A stretch of DNA of 64,000 bases from Symbiodinium kawagutii (GCA_009767595.1 VSDK01024078.1:160368-224367), one strand, 5' to 3'. Positions 42,087 to 54,172 are shown, numbered from the stretch's first letter. A program made the numbers and translations. The notes: generated by a model not told the origin, from the letters alone.

Positions 42087-42267
42087 CATATGATGTATAT
42101 ATTTATATTTAATATATATATATATATTTGTTTTGCTGTGTTTAAATTTGATAGTTTCAGACATTGATCTCAAAACTGAAAATTGAATGATATTTTTGGC
42201 GTATTAAAACACACATACTTACTTGATCATATCATTTGTAGACATAGATCCATCGTTTCTTCTTCAG
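41337..42267. other. Intron-like DNA, nothing supported
   Basis: AT-rich with short ORFs at 41403-41594 and 41694-41990 that lack recognisable motifs, then the TA/CATA microsatellite. Confidence 0.4.
42010..42084. repeat. (TA)n then (CATA)n microsatellite
   Basis: About 9 TA units followed by about 14 CATA units. Confidence 0.97.
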
Positions 42268-42345
42268 GTTTCCTGGTCGCTGCCCAGGTCGGACGGTGGA
42301 GATCCTTCTGAACGGCCTTGTGGAACCAGGTCATCACAGGGGTGA
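42268..42345 (+). CDS. Predicted exon (phase 2 start)
   Basis: Acceptor TTCTTCAG. Encodes RTVEILLNGLVEPGHHRGD. Preceded by a pyrimidine-rich tract. Confidence 0.4.
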   Translation, partial: VSWSLPRSDGGDPSERPCGTRSSQG

Positions 42346-43032
42346 TTCATGGGCCATGAAGGAATCAACCTATGTCAGTATAATATGTGTATATACATGT
42401 CGTGCATATAGTTATTTATATTCACATGGACAAATATGTCTTCTAAGGTAAACATTAGATACATGATTCACATGATTCATCAATGATGTCATTTACATAT
42501 ATTGTATAGAGATCCATTGGTATGATTTATTCGCTGGGTTATCCCTGGAGTTTTCAGCATTGTTTTGTGATATTGGCGACCTCCAACCAATGTTCATAAA
42601 CATGCGTCAGTTGTTCATCATAGATGCAGCACATGTTTTGGGTTGTGAGAAGTGCTTGGCTGAAACTCTGGATTGATGAATTTATGATGTCCAGGATTAG
42701 ATTTGCCCCATATAGGTATGAACCAAAATACTGTCAACGTTCTGGATGGGACGTGAGTCCCTGGCACCCAACACAAAGCAGCAGCCGTCTAAACTGGTCA
42801 CTTTAGGGTGTGTAGGCTCGGCCTTTCAGTCGGCATATTAGTAACATTCGGGATGTTGATATAAGTAATTATTGGCTAAGAGTATCTTCTGCTTTTGCTA
42901 AACTTGCTTGATTCCACACCACATAAAATCCTGTGTATTTGGTTCCGTCCTCTGTATTTCTCACCCATGCCCTGGCCGCCCCCCCAACGAAGTATCCACA
43001 GATTCTTTGTTGACCCAGAGTTTCCGTTGCAG

Positions 43033-43174
43033 GCCGGGGTGGTTAATGTCAGAGCAAATGAAACAGAAACAGCAGGTGGTTCAGCGACGGTGCCAGGCGT
43101 ATCATATGCGTTGAGCCTCACTGTAGAGAACCCTCGGCGATCCATCGAGATGTCCAACCAATGGAAGTTGCTTG
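43033..43174 (+). CDS. Predicted exon (phase 0 to 1), reference copy of the Y.L.L.V.NP segment
   Basis: Acceptor CCGTTGCAG, donor GTCACT; 142 nt. Encodes AGVVNVRANETETAGGS and GVSYALSLTVENPRRS, then SNQWKLLG. Gives the consensus Y.L.L.V.NP...N.W. Confidence 0.6.
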
Positions 43175-43923
43175 GTCACTGACGTCCTCAAGTTGGTCGC
43201 AGTAAAGGCTGCACCCTTAGAGGGTGCGACTGGCAGCTACTGGAAATTTGACACCAACAAAACAACCAGCGACAAAGCAACAATAGCAATATTGACAACG
43301 CTAGCAACAACATCGACAGAATCAACAAAATCAACAGAATCAACAGTAACGGCAATTGAACAATAGCATCCGCAGCAACTCCTGGTGGTTGAGCCGGTTT
43401 GGCCAACAATTTCAGCAGCCTCCACTGTATCATCAATGCGTTTGGTCCTTTGGTACACTGTATATGATCTACGACTGTCCTTCACACGCCATCCCGTGAG
43501 CCTAAGGTTTTACAAACTAATTATTGTAGTTGCCGGGTCAGCGACAAGTGAATGAGTAAGGGAGCAAACAGCTGTGACAGTAAAGCAGGTCTCCGGAAAC
43601 GAAACATGATTTCAGGAGACTCCCGGATTCTTCAGCAATCCCAGTCAGCATGGTGCGTTTGAAATATCCATGTTGATTAGATGTTGCAGTTTGATTTTGT
43701 TTGAAAGATTTGACAGGTCAGCCTGTGTTGTATTAGGATTTTGGCAATCCTTCATGTTGTATTATTAGTGGTATTTTGGGGATCCTTCATGGTGTCTACA
43801 TGTCTACTGATCAACCACTTATTTTCTCACTGCTTTTGCAAAGAATGGGGAAAAATTCACCATGCTCCGTAGTTCTGACGATCTCAGCAGTATAATCTGC
43901 CTATTAACTAATGTCGACTAATG

Positions 43924-44092
43924 TTTGTTGTTGTTGTTGTTGCTGCTGCTGTTGTTGTTGTTGTTGTTGTTGTTGCTGTTGTTGTTGTTGTTGTTGTTGT
44001 TGTTGCTGTTGTTGCTGTTGCTGCTGTTGTTGCTGCTGTTGTTGCTGCTGTTGTTGCTGCTGTTGTTGCTGCTGTTGTTGTTGTTGTTGTTA
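43924..44092. repeat. (TTG/CTG)n imperfect microsatellite
   Basis: About 56 TTG or CTG triplets, with a higher-order TTGTTGCTGCTG pattern in the second half. Confidence 0.97.
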
Positions 44093-44330
44093 GGTTGTTA
44101 TGTTGTTGTTGTTTTTTCTTCTTATTATTCTTCTTTTTCTTCTTCTTGTCGTCGCTGTTGTTGTTTTTTGCTGCTTCACAACCACTGGATACATGTAAAC
44201 CAAACTATCCATTGATGCACAATACATGCTGGTTTTGCATGTTTGCTCTCATTATGATTGTGGTCGCTGTTTGCGCTGCTGCGGTTTTTGCTGCAGTTGT
44301 TCTACTTGGGTCCTAACCAACCTGGCTGCC

Positions 44331-44410
44331 ATCGTGGCCCAGGTTGCGAGTGGATGGTGCTGCAGTGGCCCTGGAGGGTCCCGCCCTGCGATCCCTGAAG
44401 GATGTACAGG
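44331..44410 (+). CDS. Coding-like block, frame unresolved
   Basis: GC-rich block bounded by GGCCCAG and GTCCGG. Open in phase 0 (SRPAIPEGCTGPE) and in phase 2 (LRVDGAAVALEGPALRSL). Confidence 0.3.
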
Positions 44411-45073
44411 TCCGGAAAACGCCGTCGATAAGCCATGCCTCCACCCCCGTTGTGCACTACCGGTTGGTTGGTTGGTTTCCAATTTGAAATTCTGGGCACT
44501 GACTTGGGCATATACCCTGAACTCGCCCAATCACTGTTCCCAGTGACAATTTTCCCGAAAATCATTCGAGAACAGTTGGGAAGCGAAGGAAACTACAAGG
44601 TGCTTCGTTGTATGGTTGTGTTGTGGTTTGCCTCATTTGGTGAACATTGCAATAGCTCCACCAACAAACCCAAACTTACATCAGTTGAATAGATACTGTA
44701 TGAGATCCACCATTTATGGAAAACCGCAACTTCGGTCATACACAGCTATTCCTTACCCCCATGTCTGGATTGAGATCTGGACCTGTTGATTTGGATTATT
44801 CTTCACCAGCCCAGCAGGCTCCAAGAGCTGGTGGCTAACCCTTGGTTCATGGGGTTCATGGGAACACTGGAAAGGGGTGTCACTTGGAAATGGGTGGGTG
44901 CACCTCTGAAGCCAGCCATATTCATGTGGGCATGAACAAATGGCTAAATCATACTAAATCAATCAGGCATACATGTGTATAATATAGATTATCAAATGCA
45001 TGTATTACATTTGCAGATATAGATGCACATAAACACAGCGTAATTCTACAATATGATTTCATGTTTTTTTCAG

Positions 45074-45168
45074 TGTTGCAATACCAGATTGGAAGCAGCG
45101 CAAACATATTTTGCTTGGTCTTAAGATTGTGGGCAACATTGATACCTACATATGCCTATGGCATGGAG
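45074..45168 (+). CDS. Predicted exon (phase 1 to 0)
   Basis: Acceptor TTTTTTTCAG, donor GTTCAG. Encodes YQIGSSANIFCLVLRLWATL, aligning with the QN signature. Confidence 0.45.
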
Positions 45169-45696
45169 GTTCAGATGTGTTCATCTTATTTACTACACTG
45201 TTTATGTTTCATTGCTGACAGTGTTCCTGGGCTTCTGGGATGTCCAGCTCAGCCAATCCCTTAAAGTAGTAGACAGTAGATAATGACTGCTTATCATATG
45301 CAACACTCTAGCAAATCAAGGTACAAACGGCAAATTCCACCTTCATCAAATTGGGTGCTGCTTGCTGTTGCCTTCTGGCATATACCGTTGTACATATGTA
45401 CGCATGCGTGTGTGTGTGTGTGTGTCTATACATGCTTAAGTTAGGCATCATTCACAAGCAAGCAGAGATTTTGCCATACACACAAATGCTGACATGAACA
45501 GCATCAATGTTCATTGGCATAGGCAGAGACATATTTGCATGTGATGCATGCATTCACAAATGAATGTACTTGTACATTTACTTGTGTTTTTATACACATG
45601 TTCCTCACAGACCAGTATGTTTGATGTGTTTATTGAATATCGTAGTACTCATTGCCCATATAATCACGGATATATGTGTCAAATGTTTATTATTTG

Positions 45697-45786
45697 TTGG
45701 GGTTTCTGAAATGGGTGACCCCCAAAAATCGTTGGTTTATAGCTATAAATGCTTACTGTTCGATGATTTAGGGGGACCCATATATA
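45697..45786 (+). repeat. Family A element, right terminus lost
   Basis: TTGGGGTTTCTGAAATGGG then GACCCCCAAAAATCG; ends at GATTTAGGGGGACCCATAT without the TIR. Confidence 0.5.
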
Positions 45787-45946
45787 CAGTACATGTTTAT
45801 CATTCCAATCATGGTACATAGCTGTCCAGCCGCGCAAGGTGATGCCCAGCACCTCCCAAGAACTCAGTGAAGGCAGGGCTCAGCCCAGTTTCCGAAAGGA
45901 TATTTGGATCAAGCCCATGTGGATCAATGATTACACAATTTCACTA

Positions 45947-46055
45947 CTGGCTGGTCGTTTGATTGACATTTTGTTTCCCCAGTATTAACAAATGGACTAA
46001 CAAATGGTTGGTTGGTTGACTAAAGTTTTTCCCAGGGGTTAAAACCACCAACCAG
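45947..46055 (+). repeat. Family C inverted-repeat element, full copy
   Basis: Runs from ACTGGCTGGTCGTTTGA to TTAAAACCACCAACCAG, with the shared core AACAAATGGTTGGTTG.. and CAGGGGTTAAAACC. Confidence 0.7.
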
Positions 46056-46649
46056 ACTATGTTTGGGGATGGTTAAAAGCACCAAGCAGTACAATCAACC
46101 ACCCAATGCTTTGTGAACTCATTGAACAGTACTGGGGATATGATTGGATACAGCTACTCAAACTCAGAACTGGAATCGTAAGACTAAGTATGATATTCCA
46201 GATACAGTGCAGGTTTGAGGTGAATTTTTCTGGGAGTTGCATGCTGGTTCATTTTGGTCGTCGTGAATTACCTCTGTTGAATAGAAGAGTCCAGACATGG
46301 TTTGTTTTTTTTTGCGAGGATAATATGGATAAACGACCAGGTGCACGTATATAAAGAACATGCAGGCAGGTTTTTACGCCAACACTTCCAGCAAATGCTG
46401 TTGGCAATATAGTGACCGATCACCACTGGATCACCGGTCTGTGTTTCTGCTTAACGCAAGATGGTAATGGCTTCAAAAGATTGTGTGTACAGATGTCCAC
46501 AGAGACGCTTAACGTCATACAAACTTAGTCACGGGCCATCACAACTTGCATGTTACTCACATTGCCTTGAGCATTTGCTGAGTTCAATCATCATTAGTTG
46601 AAGGTTTGTTGAGATAAATGACACATCTACTCAGCTGCAAGCTCCACAG

Positions 46650-46894
46650 GTTTTGTTCTGATCTACTTCCGCACGGATGCTGAAGTTCCAGCGAACGGAC
46701 AAGTGGACGTCCATGTGCCAGGACCATTTGTACCTTCCTGCCCCTTGACGTGCACCCTGGTGATGTCCAATTCCATGAGCCATCGCAGACAATTCCTTGT
46801 GGACACAAGGAGTTTGGGATGTTTCGCAGCTGGGATGTTTGAGATTTCTATGTCCAAGACTCACATGTTCAAAGGAGACAGCATATATGCTGGT
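46650..46894 (+). CDS. Predicted exon (phase 1 to 0), complete beta-rich module
   Basis: Acceptor CTCCACAG, donor GTCCAT; 245 nt. Encodes VLIYFRTDAEVPANG then VDVHVPGPFVPSCPLTC and FAAGMFEISMSK. One of the longest and clearest exons. Confidence 0.55.
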
Positions 46895-47113
46895 GTCCAT
46901 GCAGAAGAAAGCATCGTCGCCCATTTGAAAGTGCATATGAACACATCCAGACATGGGCAACCCAGAAGCACCCAAAGATACAATTTTTATCAAATGTTCA
47001 ACTAAAAAATTGAGAAACCACCAGTTCTCAGGGCCGTGGACACATCTATAAATGGTTTTGGGGCGCTGACTCACGAGGACACCTCCGTACATGCTGCGTC
47101 GCACGGCGCCCAG

Positions 47114-47163
47114 GTCCATTGCTGATTTACGATGCCTCGGTCAACATCTTGGGCGACAGAGAA
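47114..47163 (+). CDS. Possible short exon (phase 1 to 0)
   Basis: Acceptor GCGCCCAG, donor GTAGCC. Encodes PLLIYDASVNILGDRE. Other frames and the minus strand are open around it. Confidence 0.3.
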
Positions 47164-47740
47164 GTAGCCCCTGGAAGTCAATGAGCCTTGGCATGGACAG
47201 ATCCAGCAATCGGCTAAAGGAACCCAGCAACCAACCAACCGACCAGGGAGGTTGATGATAGATAATGGCGGTAGTGGACGGTTAATAGCGGCGAACAATG
47301 GCCAATGACTATCAACATTTAACAACCTCCAATAATGAAACCATTCACATCCAGCAAACAAACAATCAAAAGTCCAGACCTGCTAAGCCCAAGCGATTCG
47401 TGTGAGGTCTCACTATTGACCTGTTGAGTTCAAGGATGCTGATTGGCATCACTACCCATCACTTCAAGTTCTTCCAACGGTAACTCTGAACTATGCAAAA
47501 CTATGCCTTCAGCGGATAGATAAGTACATTAGTTCATGCCCCAACCCTTTGACACCATTTTTTGGTTTGTGGGAAGTCGTGGGTCAAATCTATTCCGAAA
47601 TATATCCTGTATACCTTTCCTTTTTTTGAGATGTGAACCGACTAGCAACAATGCACCCAAAAAATTGCAGAGCACATGGCTGATTGGTAGCCAGAGGGTA
47701 CCCAAGTGAGTTTGGGTGTCCCTGCTGAAATTATGATCAT

Positions 47741-47850
47741 ATGAGTCTGTCTCAAACTAGGGGTACCACCAAGTCATCCTTTTTGAATCATTTGTAGTAG
47801 TAACCAACCATTCTTGTGGGTACCCTATTTAATTTGAGAAACCACCGTAT
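47741..47850 (+). repeat. Family A inverted-repeat element
   Basis: GTCTCAAACTAGGGGTACC at the left and TAATTTGAGAAACCACCGT at the right. Confidence 0.7.
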
Positions 47851-47899
47851 AGGCTGGTTGCAAGATAAAAACCATTTATGGACAACCCACATGGTATCT

Positions 47900-48075
47900 A
47901 TGTTTTGACGTGCCCCCAAAGTACAAGTACTTAGTACGCCTTTCAAGTTCAAGGGAAACATACCCTGCGGGCATACCTGGAAGCATACTCCTGAGACAAG
48001 CATGCAAAGCTGGCTCGGGCATGAGAAATACCCACACAGTCACAGTCATGAAAACCCAGCTGAGCAGGGAAAAGG
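47900..48075 (+). CDS. Coding-like block
   Basis: Open frame with YLVRLSSSRETYPAGIPGS and RNTHTVTVMKTQLSRE; the latter fits the N-T-L-T-V pattern. Splice sites not clear. Confidence 0.35.
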
Positions 48076-48326
48076 TATGCTTCAATGCAGTTGAATTGAA
48101 ACCAGTAGGCAGTTTGATGCGGGGTTTGCCAGTCAGTAGTTGTAGGGGATCATTGATGGTTTTAAATACTGTGTTCCTTAAGACCTGCTAGCAATCCACT
48201 TTGGCTGCTGGTTTGTTTCAGTACCGGGTTGAGAAGCCAACACACGGGCACATAAGAAGCAACCCTGGAACAGGAGTTGGCAGCTGGAGCGATCAATGCA
48301 ACTGTTGATTGTGCAACTCAGCAGTA

Positions 48327-48425
48327 GCTGGTTGGTGGTTTTAAACATGTTTTTATTTTCCCTAGTAATCATTAACAAATGGTCGGTTCACTAATATGTT
48401 TCATAGGGGTTGAAACCACCAGCTA
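48327..48425 (+). repeat. Family C inverted-repeat element, full copy
   Basis: GCTGGTTGGTGGTTTTAAAC at one end and GGGGTTGAAACCACCAGC at the other; about 98 bp. It gives the uninterrupted form of the LINE target. Confidence 0.8.
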
Positions 48426-48841
48426 GGTAGACAATGGTCAGATATGATACATTCCCATAATTATGAATAATTAATACGGATCTACTTAGTATTGTTCCTC
48501 ATCATAAGCTCATGGTATCATCTATGTTCGAGATGGAATCTAACTGAAGCGGATGCTAATGGAGTTCCTTGGCGTTTCCTGTGGATTTACCCACCCTTAC
48601 TGTGGGTTTGTTTTTTTTTGAGCTTACTTGGTAGGCATGTGATGCACAGAATTGCCGGGTATTTGACTATAAATGTTGGATACGTGCAACAGTGCCATTT
48701 CTGTTGAACGTTATGATTGAGAAATTACATGACACTACGTAGTTTGTATGGGAAAATAAATGGCATATATACTCTTTGAAGATTCAAATATAGTAGATAG
48801 TTAGGCAATACATTCATTGTGGCTTTAATTCGATTTAACAG

Positions 48842-49088
48842 GGTCCATGTCTGTCCACAAGTTGAGTACACTGTTCGTGGAGATCTCAGGTACGCTGTTT
48901 CTACCTACTACATCTTCTGCCACGGAGAAATCAACCGTGAGTCTGGGTTTCTTAAGCGAACACCTGCACAGCAATACTGCTTACCTCTTGACTTTGCGTG
49001 TGAGAAATGGCGATTTGCAATCCCATCAGACCTCTGGAAGTTGGTCAGTCTCCACCTCGTTTGCAGGACCCGGACAGTCTGAAGGGCT
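48842..49088 (+). CDS. Predicted exon (phase 1 start)
   Basis: Acceptor TTTAACAG. Encodes STVSLGFLSEHLHSNTAYLL then LRVRNG and GSWSVSTSFAG, matching the Y.L.L.V.N...W order of 43033. 3' limit approximate. Confidence 0.55.
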
Positions 49089-49596
49089 GTGATGATGTCA
49101 CGGGTGAACTGGAGAAAAACAGCAGGTCTTCAATGAGTGAGTGAGCCATATGCCGTGATTTGAAAAGCCCCATGACAAGCAGAGGTTCAGCAAAGATATG
49201 CCCTTATGTTTGTTGAATGCTTTGCAGTTGTAGAGTATTTTCCGGTTTCTGACACTGCTTGTTTTCGCTTTTGTCACATTTTGTCACCACAAGCATTGTA
49301 CGCATAGTATAGTTATGGTGATTATCTTGTACAAGCCGATGCTGATTTCCACAGCTACATGGCCTACATAGCTACTTACCCGATGGGAATCCGCCGAATC
49401 ACAACCATTACGTCATTACGAGGAACTCATCAACCAGCACTATCCAGCTATTGACCAGCCATTCGCCCACCACTACCCAAGCTTAAGCAGCTAGTAAGCC
49501 ACCACAGCCAAACTATGCCAAACTCTTCACTGTTCACAATTCTCCAACCATCAACCAACCATTTCTCAAGCACCTGGACCCAACTATCCGTCCACC

Positions 49597-49710
49597 TGGC
49601 TGTGGGTCAAAACCCCGTACCCCTGCTTCCCCTATCATGAACCATTGTTTTCCTTATTTTTGTTGGTTATTAACCCCCATTGTTGGGTGGTTAATATTGA
49701 CCCATGGCCA
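49597..49710 (+). repeat. Family B inverted-repeat element
   Basis: TGGCTGTGGGTCAAAACCCC to TTAATATTGACCCATGGCCA; a complete copy. Confidence 0.8.
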
Positions 49711-49733
49711 CCTCATCACCTTTGAACCCACAG

Positions 49734-49856
49734 CTGTTGATAGGAGACGTGCTGGACACCTCTCCTGAGCTGCCATCCTTCGCAGTTCGACGAGACCTGG
49801 GGACCGTTCGCTTCAAAGAGCCTCCCGTGACGGAGCCGCTGGGGAGCTTCTACGAG
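49734..49856 (+). CDS. Predicted exon (phase 0 to 0) with GC donor
   Basis: Acceptor ACCCACAG, donor GCAAGG; 123 nt. Only one frame is open; encodes GDVLDTSPELPSFAVRRDLG. Starts 24 nt after a family B element. Confidence 0.5.
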
Positions 49857-50681
49857 GCAAGGCACCACTGGGGTGGCAGCTGAAAACGTCAAAACTCGCG
49901 ACTTTTAACGTGAAACACGGGGTGATCACAGGGTGATTCTTGGGTGATCACTGGGTGATCATTGATCACAGGGTGATCACTAGGTGATTTTGAGATTTCT
50001 TGTGATTTTCAGATTTATTGATCGTTTCCTCCAAGGGATGACCAACAGGCATTGGATGTAGAAATCAAAACGTGGTAGTATCACAAAAGGCGAAGAAAGC
50101 AGCAAATGAACCCGCATCACATCCAACATGCAAGCAGATCAGGTTATGACATCAGGAAAAGCGACGATGTATCCATGATGATATGTTTGTCAAATAAAGG
50201 GTCTTCTCACGAGCAAGCCTTGGTACGCATCACCGTTTGAAGGTAGCAACTGGGAAGTTCACAATGCAAATGAGGGATGTATTCGTGTCATTCGATGCCA
50301 GTAGTTAACAGCAACATGATGCAACATGATCCTTGTGCGGCGAGGTGCAAGTGGATCTCACACTGTCCACGACCATCAGGTCTCTCATCCGCAATTTTCA
50401 AAGAGGTAGGAGCAAGCAGTAGTGTATCTTGCAGGGTTGTGCAGTCACAGTGGTGTAGTCCATGGATGAAGGAAAGACAGATTAGTTAATGCATGGACGC
50501 AGATATGTTGAATATGCAAATAGATACCATTAGAAAGGTGATGTGATGTTTCCATAAGCATTATGCATTCTAACCGGGTGAGTTGCAGGCTTGCTCAGCT
50601 CGTCGTTTGTTTTTTCTCATGTGTATGTGTGTTTGTGCGTGTGGCTCCTGGTGCTTTCACTGGCCTCCAGTATTCTCACAG
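49857..50681. other. Intron-like DNA, mostly nothing recognised
   Basis: Holds the GGTGATCAC minisatellite and a 70-codon ORF at 50277 without a clear pattern. Confidence 0.4.
49911..49990. repeat. GGTGATCAC minisatellite
   Basis: Six imperfect copies of GGGTGATCACT-like units. GTGATCAC is itself palindromic. Confidence 0.8.
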
Positions 50682-50770
50682 ACCAGTGCTTCAATTGAAC
50701 ATCCCAACCTCATAATGACACCTCGTGGTGTAGCTACTGAGATGTTTGTTGTTATTTTGCTGCCATTGTA
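50682..50770 (+). CDS. Possible exon (phase 0 start)
   Basis: Acceptor TTCTCACAG. Encodes PNLIMTPRGVATEMFVVILL. Donor not identified. Confidence 0.25.
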
Positions 50771-50910
50771 GCGCCATTTTTCGAAGTGATCTGTAGTTGG
50801 TTGCTCCACCAGAAGGTCTATTTTCATCATCGATGGCCAGAGTTGAATCGTAGTCTTCTGAAACAAAGCTCCTACTGGGAATAGTTCACTTATGCACTTT
50901 GTCTATTCAG

Positions 50911-51040
50911 GGCCAACATGAGATTGTCAATGAATATTGCGAAGCATCCAGACATACTCATTCAGAGAAGCCACTGTCACTAGTTTTCTGGTTCCAAACC
51001 ATTCATGCTATACAGATTCCCGGACATGTGCGAAATTGTC
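50911..51040 (+). CDS. Possible exon (phase 0 start)
   Basis: Acceptor GTCTATTCAG. Encodes EKPLSLVFWFQTIHAIQIPG, a family-like strand pattern. 3' limit approximate. Confidence 0.3.
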
Positions 51041-51347
51041 TTGCAAATAGTCAGATGCATCGAGATCTTCCTGTACCCGTTGGTTCCTTTGCTGTTTTGA
51101 CATGATTTGACTGTGATGATATGCATGTGTGATTATTACATATAATATATTATTAGTATCCATATTAATGTAACGTGGTATCTCAATGAGTAGTGGAACA
51201 CTAAAACAGGTATCACCCATTTCAAAGAAAAAAACAACTTTTTTTAAGGATGGGTAGGAGTACCACACCGGATGAACACATCTATAACTCCATTGATACT
51301 TGATTGTTGGCGCAAGTCTGACCATATCAATCATACCTGGTCTCCAG

Positions 51348-51407
51348 GTCCGGCTTCGTGGTGTTCTACCCTCCAGGAAGCATCATTGCTCAGAAAATCG
51401 GCCGCAC
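51348..51407 (+). CDS. Possible exon (phase 2 start)
   Basis: Acceptor GGTCTCCAG. Encodes SGFVVFYPPGSIIAQKIG. Another frame (51272-51565) is open through it. Confidence 0.25.
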
Positions 51408-52025
51408 TTGACCGTAGATTTCTGATTTATTGGGGGAGGTTTCCTGTGAATTCCCAGGAGATAGCAGTTGTTCATGTCATCAGTTTCGCTCCGGTAGTTC
51501 AAATCTTCATTTTGGCAACATGCTTCGATTTGATATGTGATTCGTTTGCTCCTTGCAAAGCCTAGCGACAAATATTCTAAAGTGGCTTGGGCAAGGCCTT
51601 TCCCTGGCCACATCGGATGCATGGGCTCTTTCTAAAAGTATAGGATCGGAGATGAGGGACCTACACCGCTTTGGACGAAACTGAAACACCGATTATGCGG
51701 GATGGCTTGTGGATTGATTTTTTGATGGCCACCAGTAAGAAGTCAATTTCAACTCCACATCTCCATAGACACCTGAAAACCTTTACTAGATACTAGTCAG
51801 GCATTTTACAAATACAGACGGATTCTATGATTAACCCATCTTGATTAGCCTTATTCCATCATTTCCTTCCTTATAGTACGACATACTTTTCGTAAACGAC
51901 GGTTTGTAAACCACTACGAATTAACTGAAAACTTTGAACCAGCTTAAACTTTTCTAAACTACTATGATCAAACTACTATGCTTGGCTTCCTATCAACATC
52001 CCCAGTGTTTAGTGGCCATCCCCAG

Positions 52026-52170
52026 GTGTTCCACGTCCGTCGCGACGGTTCTGCCGCGCGGAGTCTTCTGCCATGCGGAGGGCGGTAGCGGAGTCTCGCC
52101 CCGCAGCTGGCGGGTGATCTTCGGGAGCTTTGAAGCGCCGTGGTCGGCCAGTGCCTTGGACTTGGGCTTA
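52026..52170 (+). CDS. Predicted exon (phase 2 start)
   Basis: Acceptor CATCCCCAG. GC-rich; encodes TSVATVLPRGVFCHAEGG and SWRVIFGSFEAPW. Ends near the start of the GGTTGGTT minisatellite. Confidence 0.4.
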
Positions 52171-52325
52171 TGGTTGGTCAATGGTTGGTTAGTGGTTGGT
52201 TGTTGGTTGGTGGTTAATGGTTGGTTGTTGGTTGGTGGTTAATGGTTGGTTGTTGGTTGGTGGTTAATGGTTGGTTGTTGGTTGGTGGTTAATGGTTGGT
52301 TGTTGGTTGGTGGTTAATGGGTGGT
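52165..52325. repeat. 25-bp minisatellite of GGTTGGTT words
   Basis: Unit ATGGTTGGTTGTTGGTTGG plus TGGTTA (25 bp), about five near-identical copies. Confidence 0.9.
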
Positions 52326-52556
52326 TCATGGGTGGTTTCTAGTGGTATGGCTATGGTGAATTCAGTGGTTGATAGTCGTCAATGAGTGGTTAGTTGTCGA
52401 TAATGAGTGGTTGATGAGTGGTGAATAATGGGTAATAGTGGTTAATACTGATTAATAGTGCTACTTCATGGTTTAAGATGGCTATGAACCAGCAATTTTA
52501 CGGGGGATAATAGCAAACCATGATAGGAAGTACACAGGTTATTTAATGATACACCA

Positions 52557-52584
52557 GGGGTGCTGGGTTTTGACCCACAGCCAT
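52557..52584 (-). repeat. Family B element, terminal fragment
   Basis: GGGTTTTGACCCACAGCCAT is the reverse complement of the left terminus. Confidence 0.45.
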
Positions 52585-53316
52585 ATTTGATCTGTTGAAT
52601 CTGGACATCAAGGCCCCTGGATGCCTCTCGAGTCCATCTCTTCGATGTGTCAGCTGTGGTATATCTTCTCAGCGTCATCTCTCTCTTGACATCCTCGCCC
52701 CATGTAATTTTTGTGGACATGTTGAGTTTTGCTATGCAAATTGAACTTGTGTAAAACGGAAGCTTCTCTCCCCCAGGTCCTTTGATAACTCCAATTTTAC
52801 TATCTCAGCGGTTGAGAACCCGCCAAATTTATGACTATAATAGCATGTGATTTACAACAAGGGGTGTTGATTGGATCTCTCATCATTATATCATTGGTAT
52901 GGGGGTAGTGGGCAATATGTCAAGAAAACACAGGCGCACGGTCCGTGTTTGTCAAATTGAGAAACATGTTGCTGTTTCATTCATGCGGATGGATCAGGCA
53001 CATGTTTTTCTCTTCAGAATTGGGTAGTACTGAACGTCGCCAGGGACGTTTTACTTTTTGGATGCTCAGCAGGGACACAGGGTCATCCGTGCCGTATTAG
53101 TGTTTGTCCGACCAAAATACTATTCCATTAAAAGGACCAACTAATATCATACAATAAAAATAGTAAAAACCAGGCTTCTTGCAATGGGTACGTACATTTG
53201 CCGCAAGAATTTGTCATGCCAAACTTAGAGTAGAATGATGTAGATATAGGTATCATAACCAAGCAGTAGGGCAGTCGTAGGGCAGTCCTAGGCCAGTCCT
53301 TCCCCTCGGTCTTCAG

Positions 53317-53417
53317 GTCGACCCTATCGAACTCACCTCTTGGTGCAGAAGGCGGCGGAGCTGCCAGTCTATCGCCGCGCCTGGAATATTGCAGCTGGCC
53401 ATGAGAATGGTGGGTTC
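53317..53417 (+). CDS. Predicted exon (phase 1 to 0)
   Basis: Acceptor GTCTTCAG, donor GTGGTT; 101 nt, the same length as 26638 and 34676. Encodes YRTHLLVQKAAELPVYRRAW. Next exon phase-compatible. Confidence 0.5.
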
Positions 53418-54172
53418 GTGGTTGATGAGAGTAGTTGATAGTGGTTAGTAATGGCTAAGAGTGGATGATAGTGGCTCATAGTGGTTGATAATGGTTCATA
53501 GTGGATGATAGTGGTTAATAATGGTGAATGGTGAATAGAGCATGATATTTCATGATGGTTGAGAATCATGGTTATTTAACTGTTGATAATCATGATCTCA
53601 ACTATTCCTGAACAGTTTAACGAAGAGCCCTTGGCTTGTTTCAGTTGAGCAGCTGTTTTGGCAATTCTCACTGAACTTATTAGTTGGGATATTGGAGTGT
53701 ATTCATGGACACACACTACAGAAGTCAAAACCAACGATCCTAGGTCCTACGAAAGGATACATAAACTGGCCAGTAAAGTTGATTCAGGGATGTTCAAACA
53801 TGAAACGTGGGACTTATGAAGACCCAGTGGAGTTGACTATTTTTGTAGGTTTGTAAGGGCATGAGAAACACAAGACACACAGGCACTGTCACCCTTTTGC
53901 ACCTACATTCAAGTGGTCCAAAGAGAGTTTAATTTGATTTCAGCTGATCACGATCTTCTGATTTACGACGAAGTTTCATTGTTCGCCTGGTGATGAGCCT
54001 CCAAAAATATGAGTCATACCAACCATCATCATTAACAATCATCATTAACATTCATTAACTATCATTAATCATCATTGAACCATCATGAGTTAACCATCAT
54101 TAACGTGATTGACCATCATTAGCCATCCTAACCCATCCCATCAGCAGTCATGGCACCCACGGGTGCCCCCAG

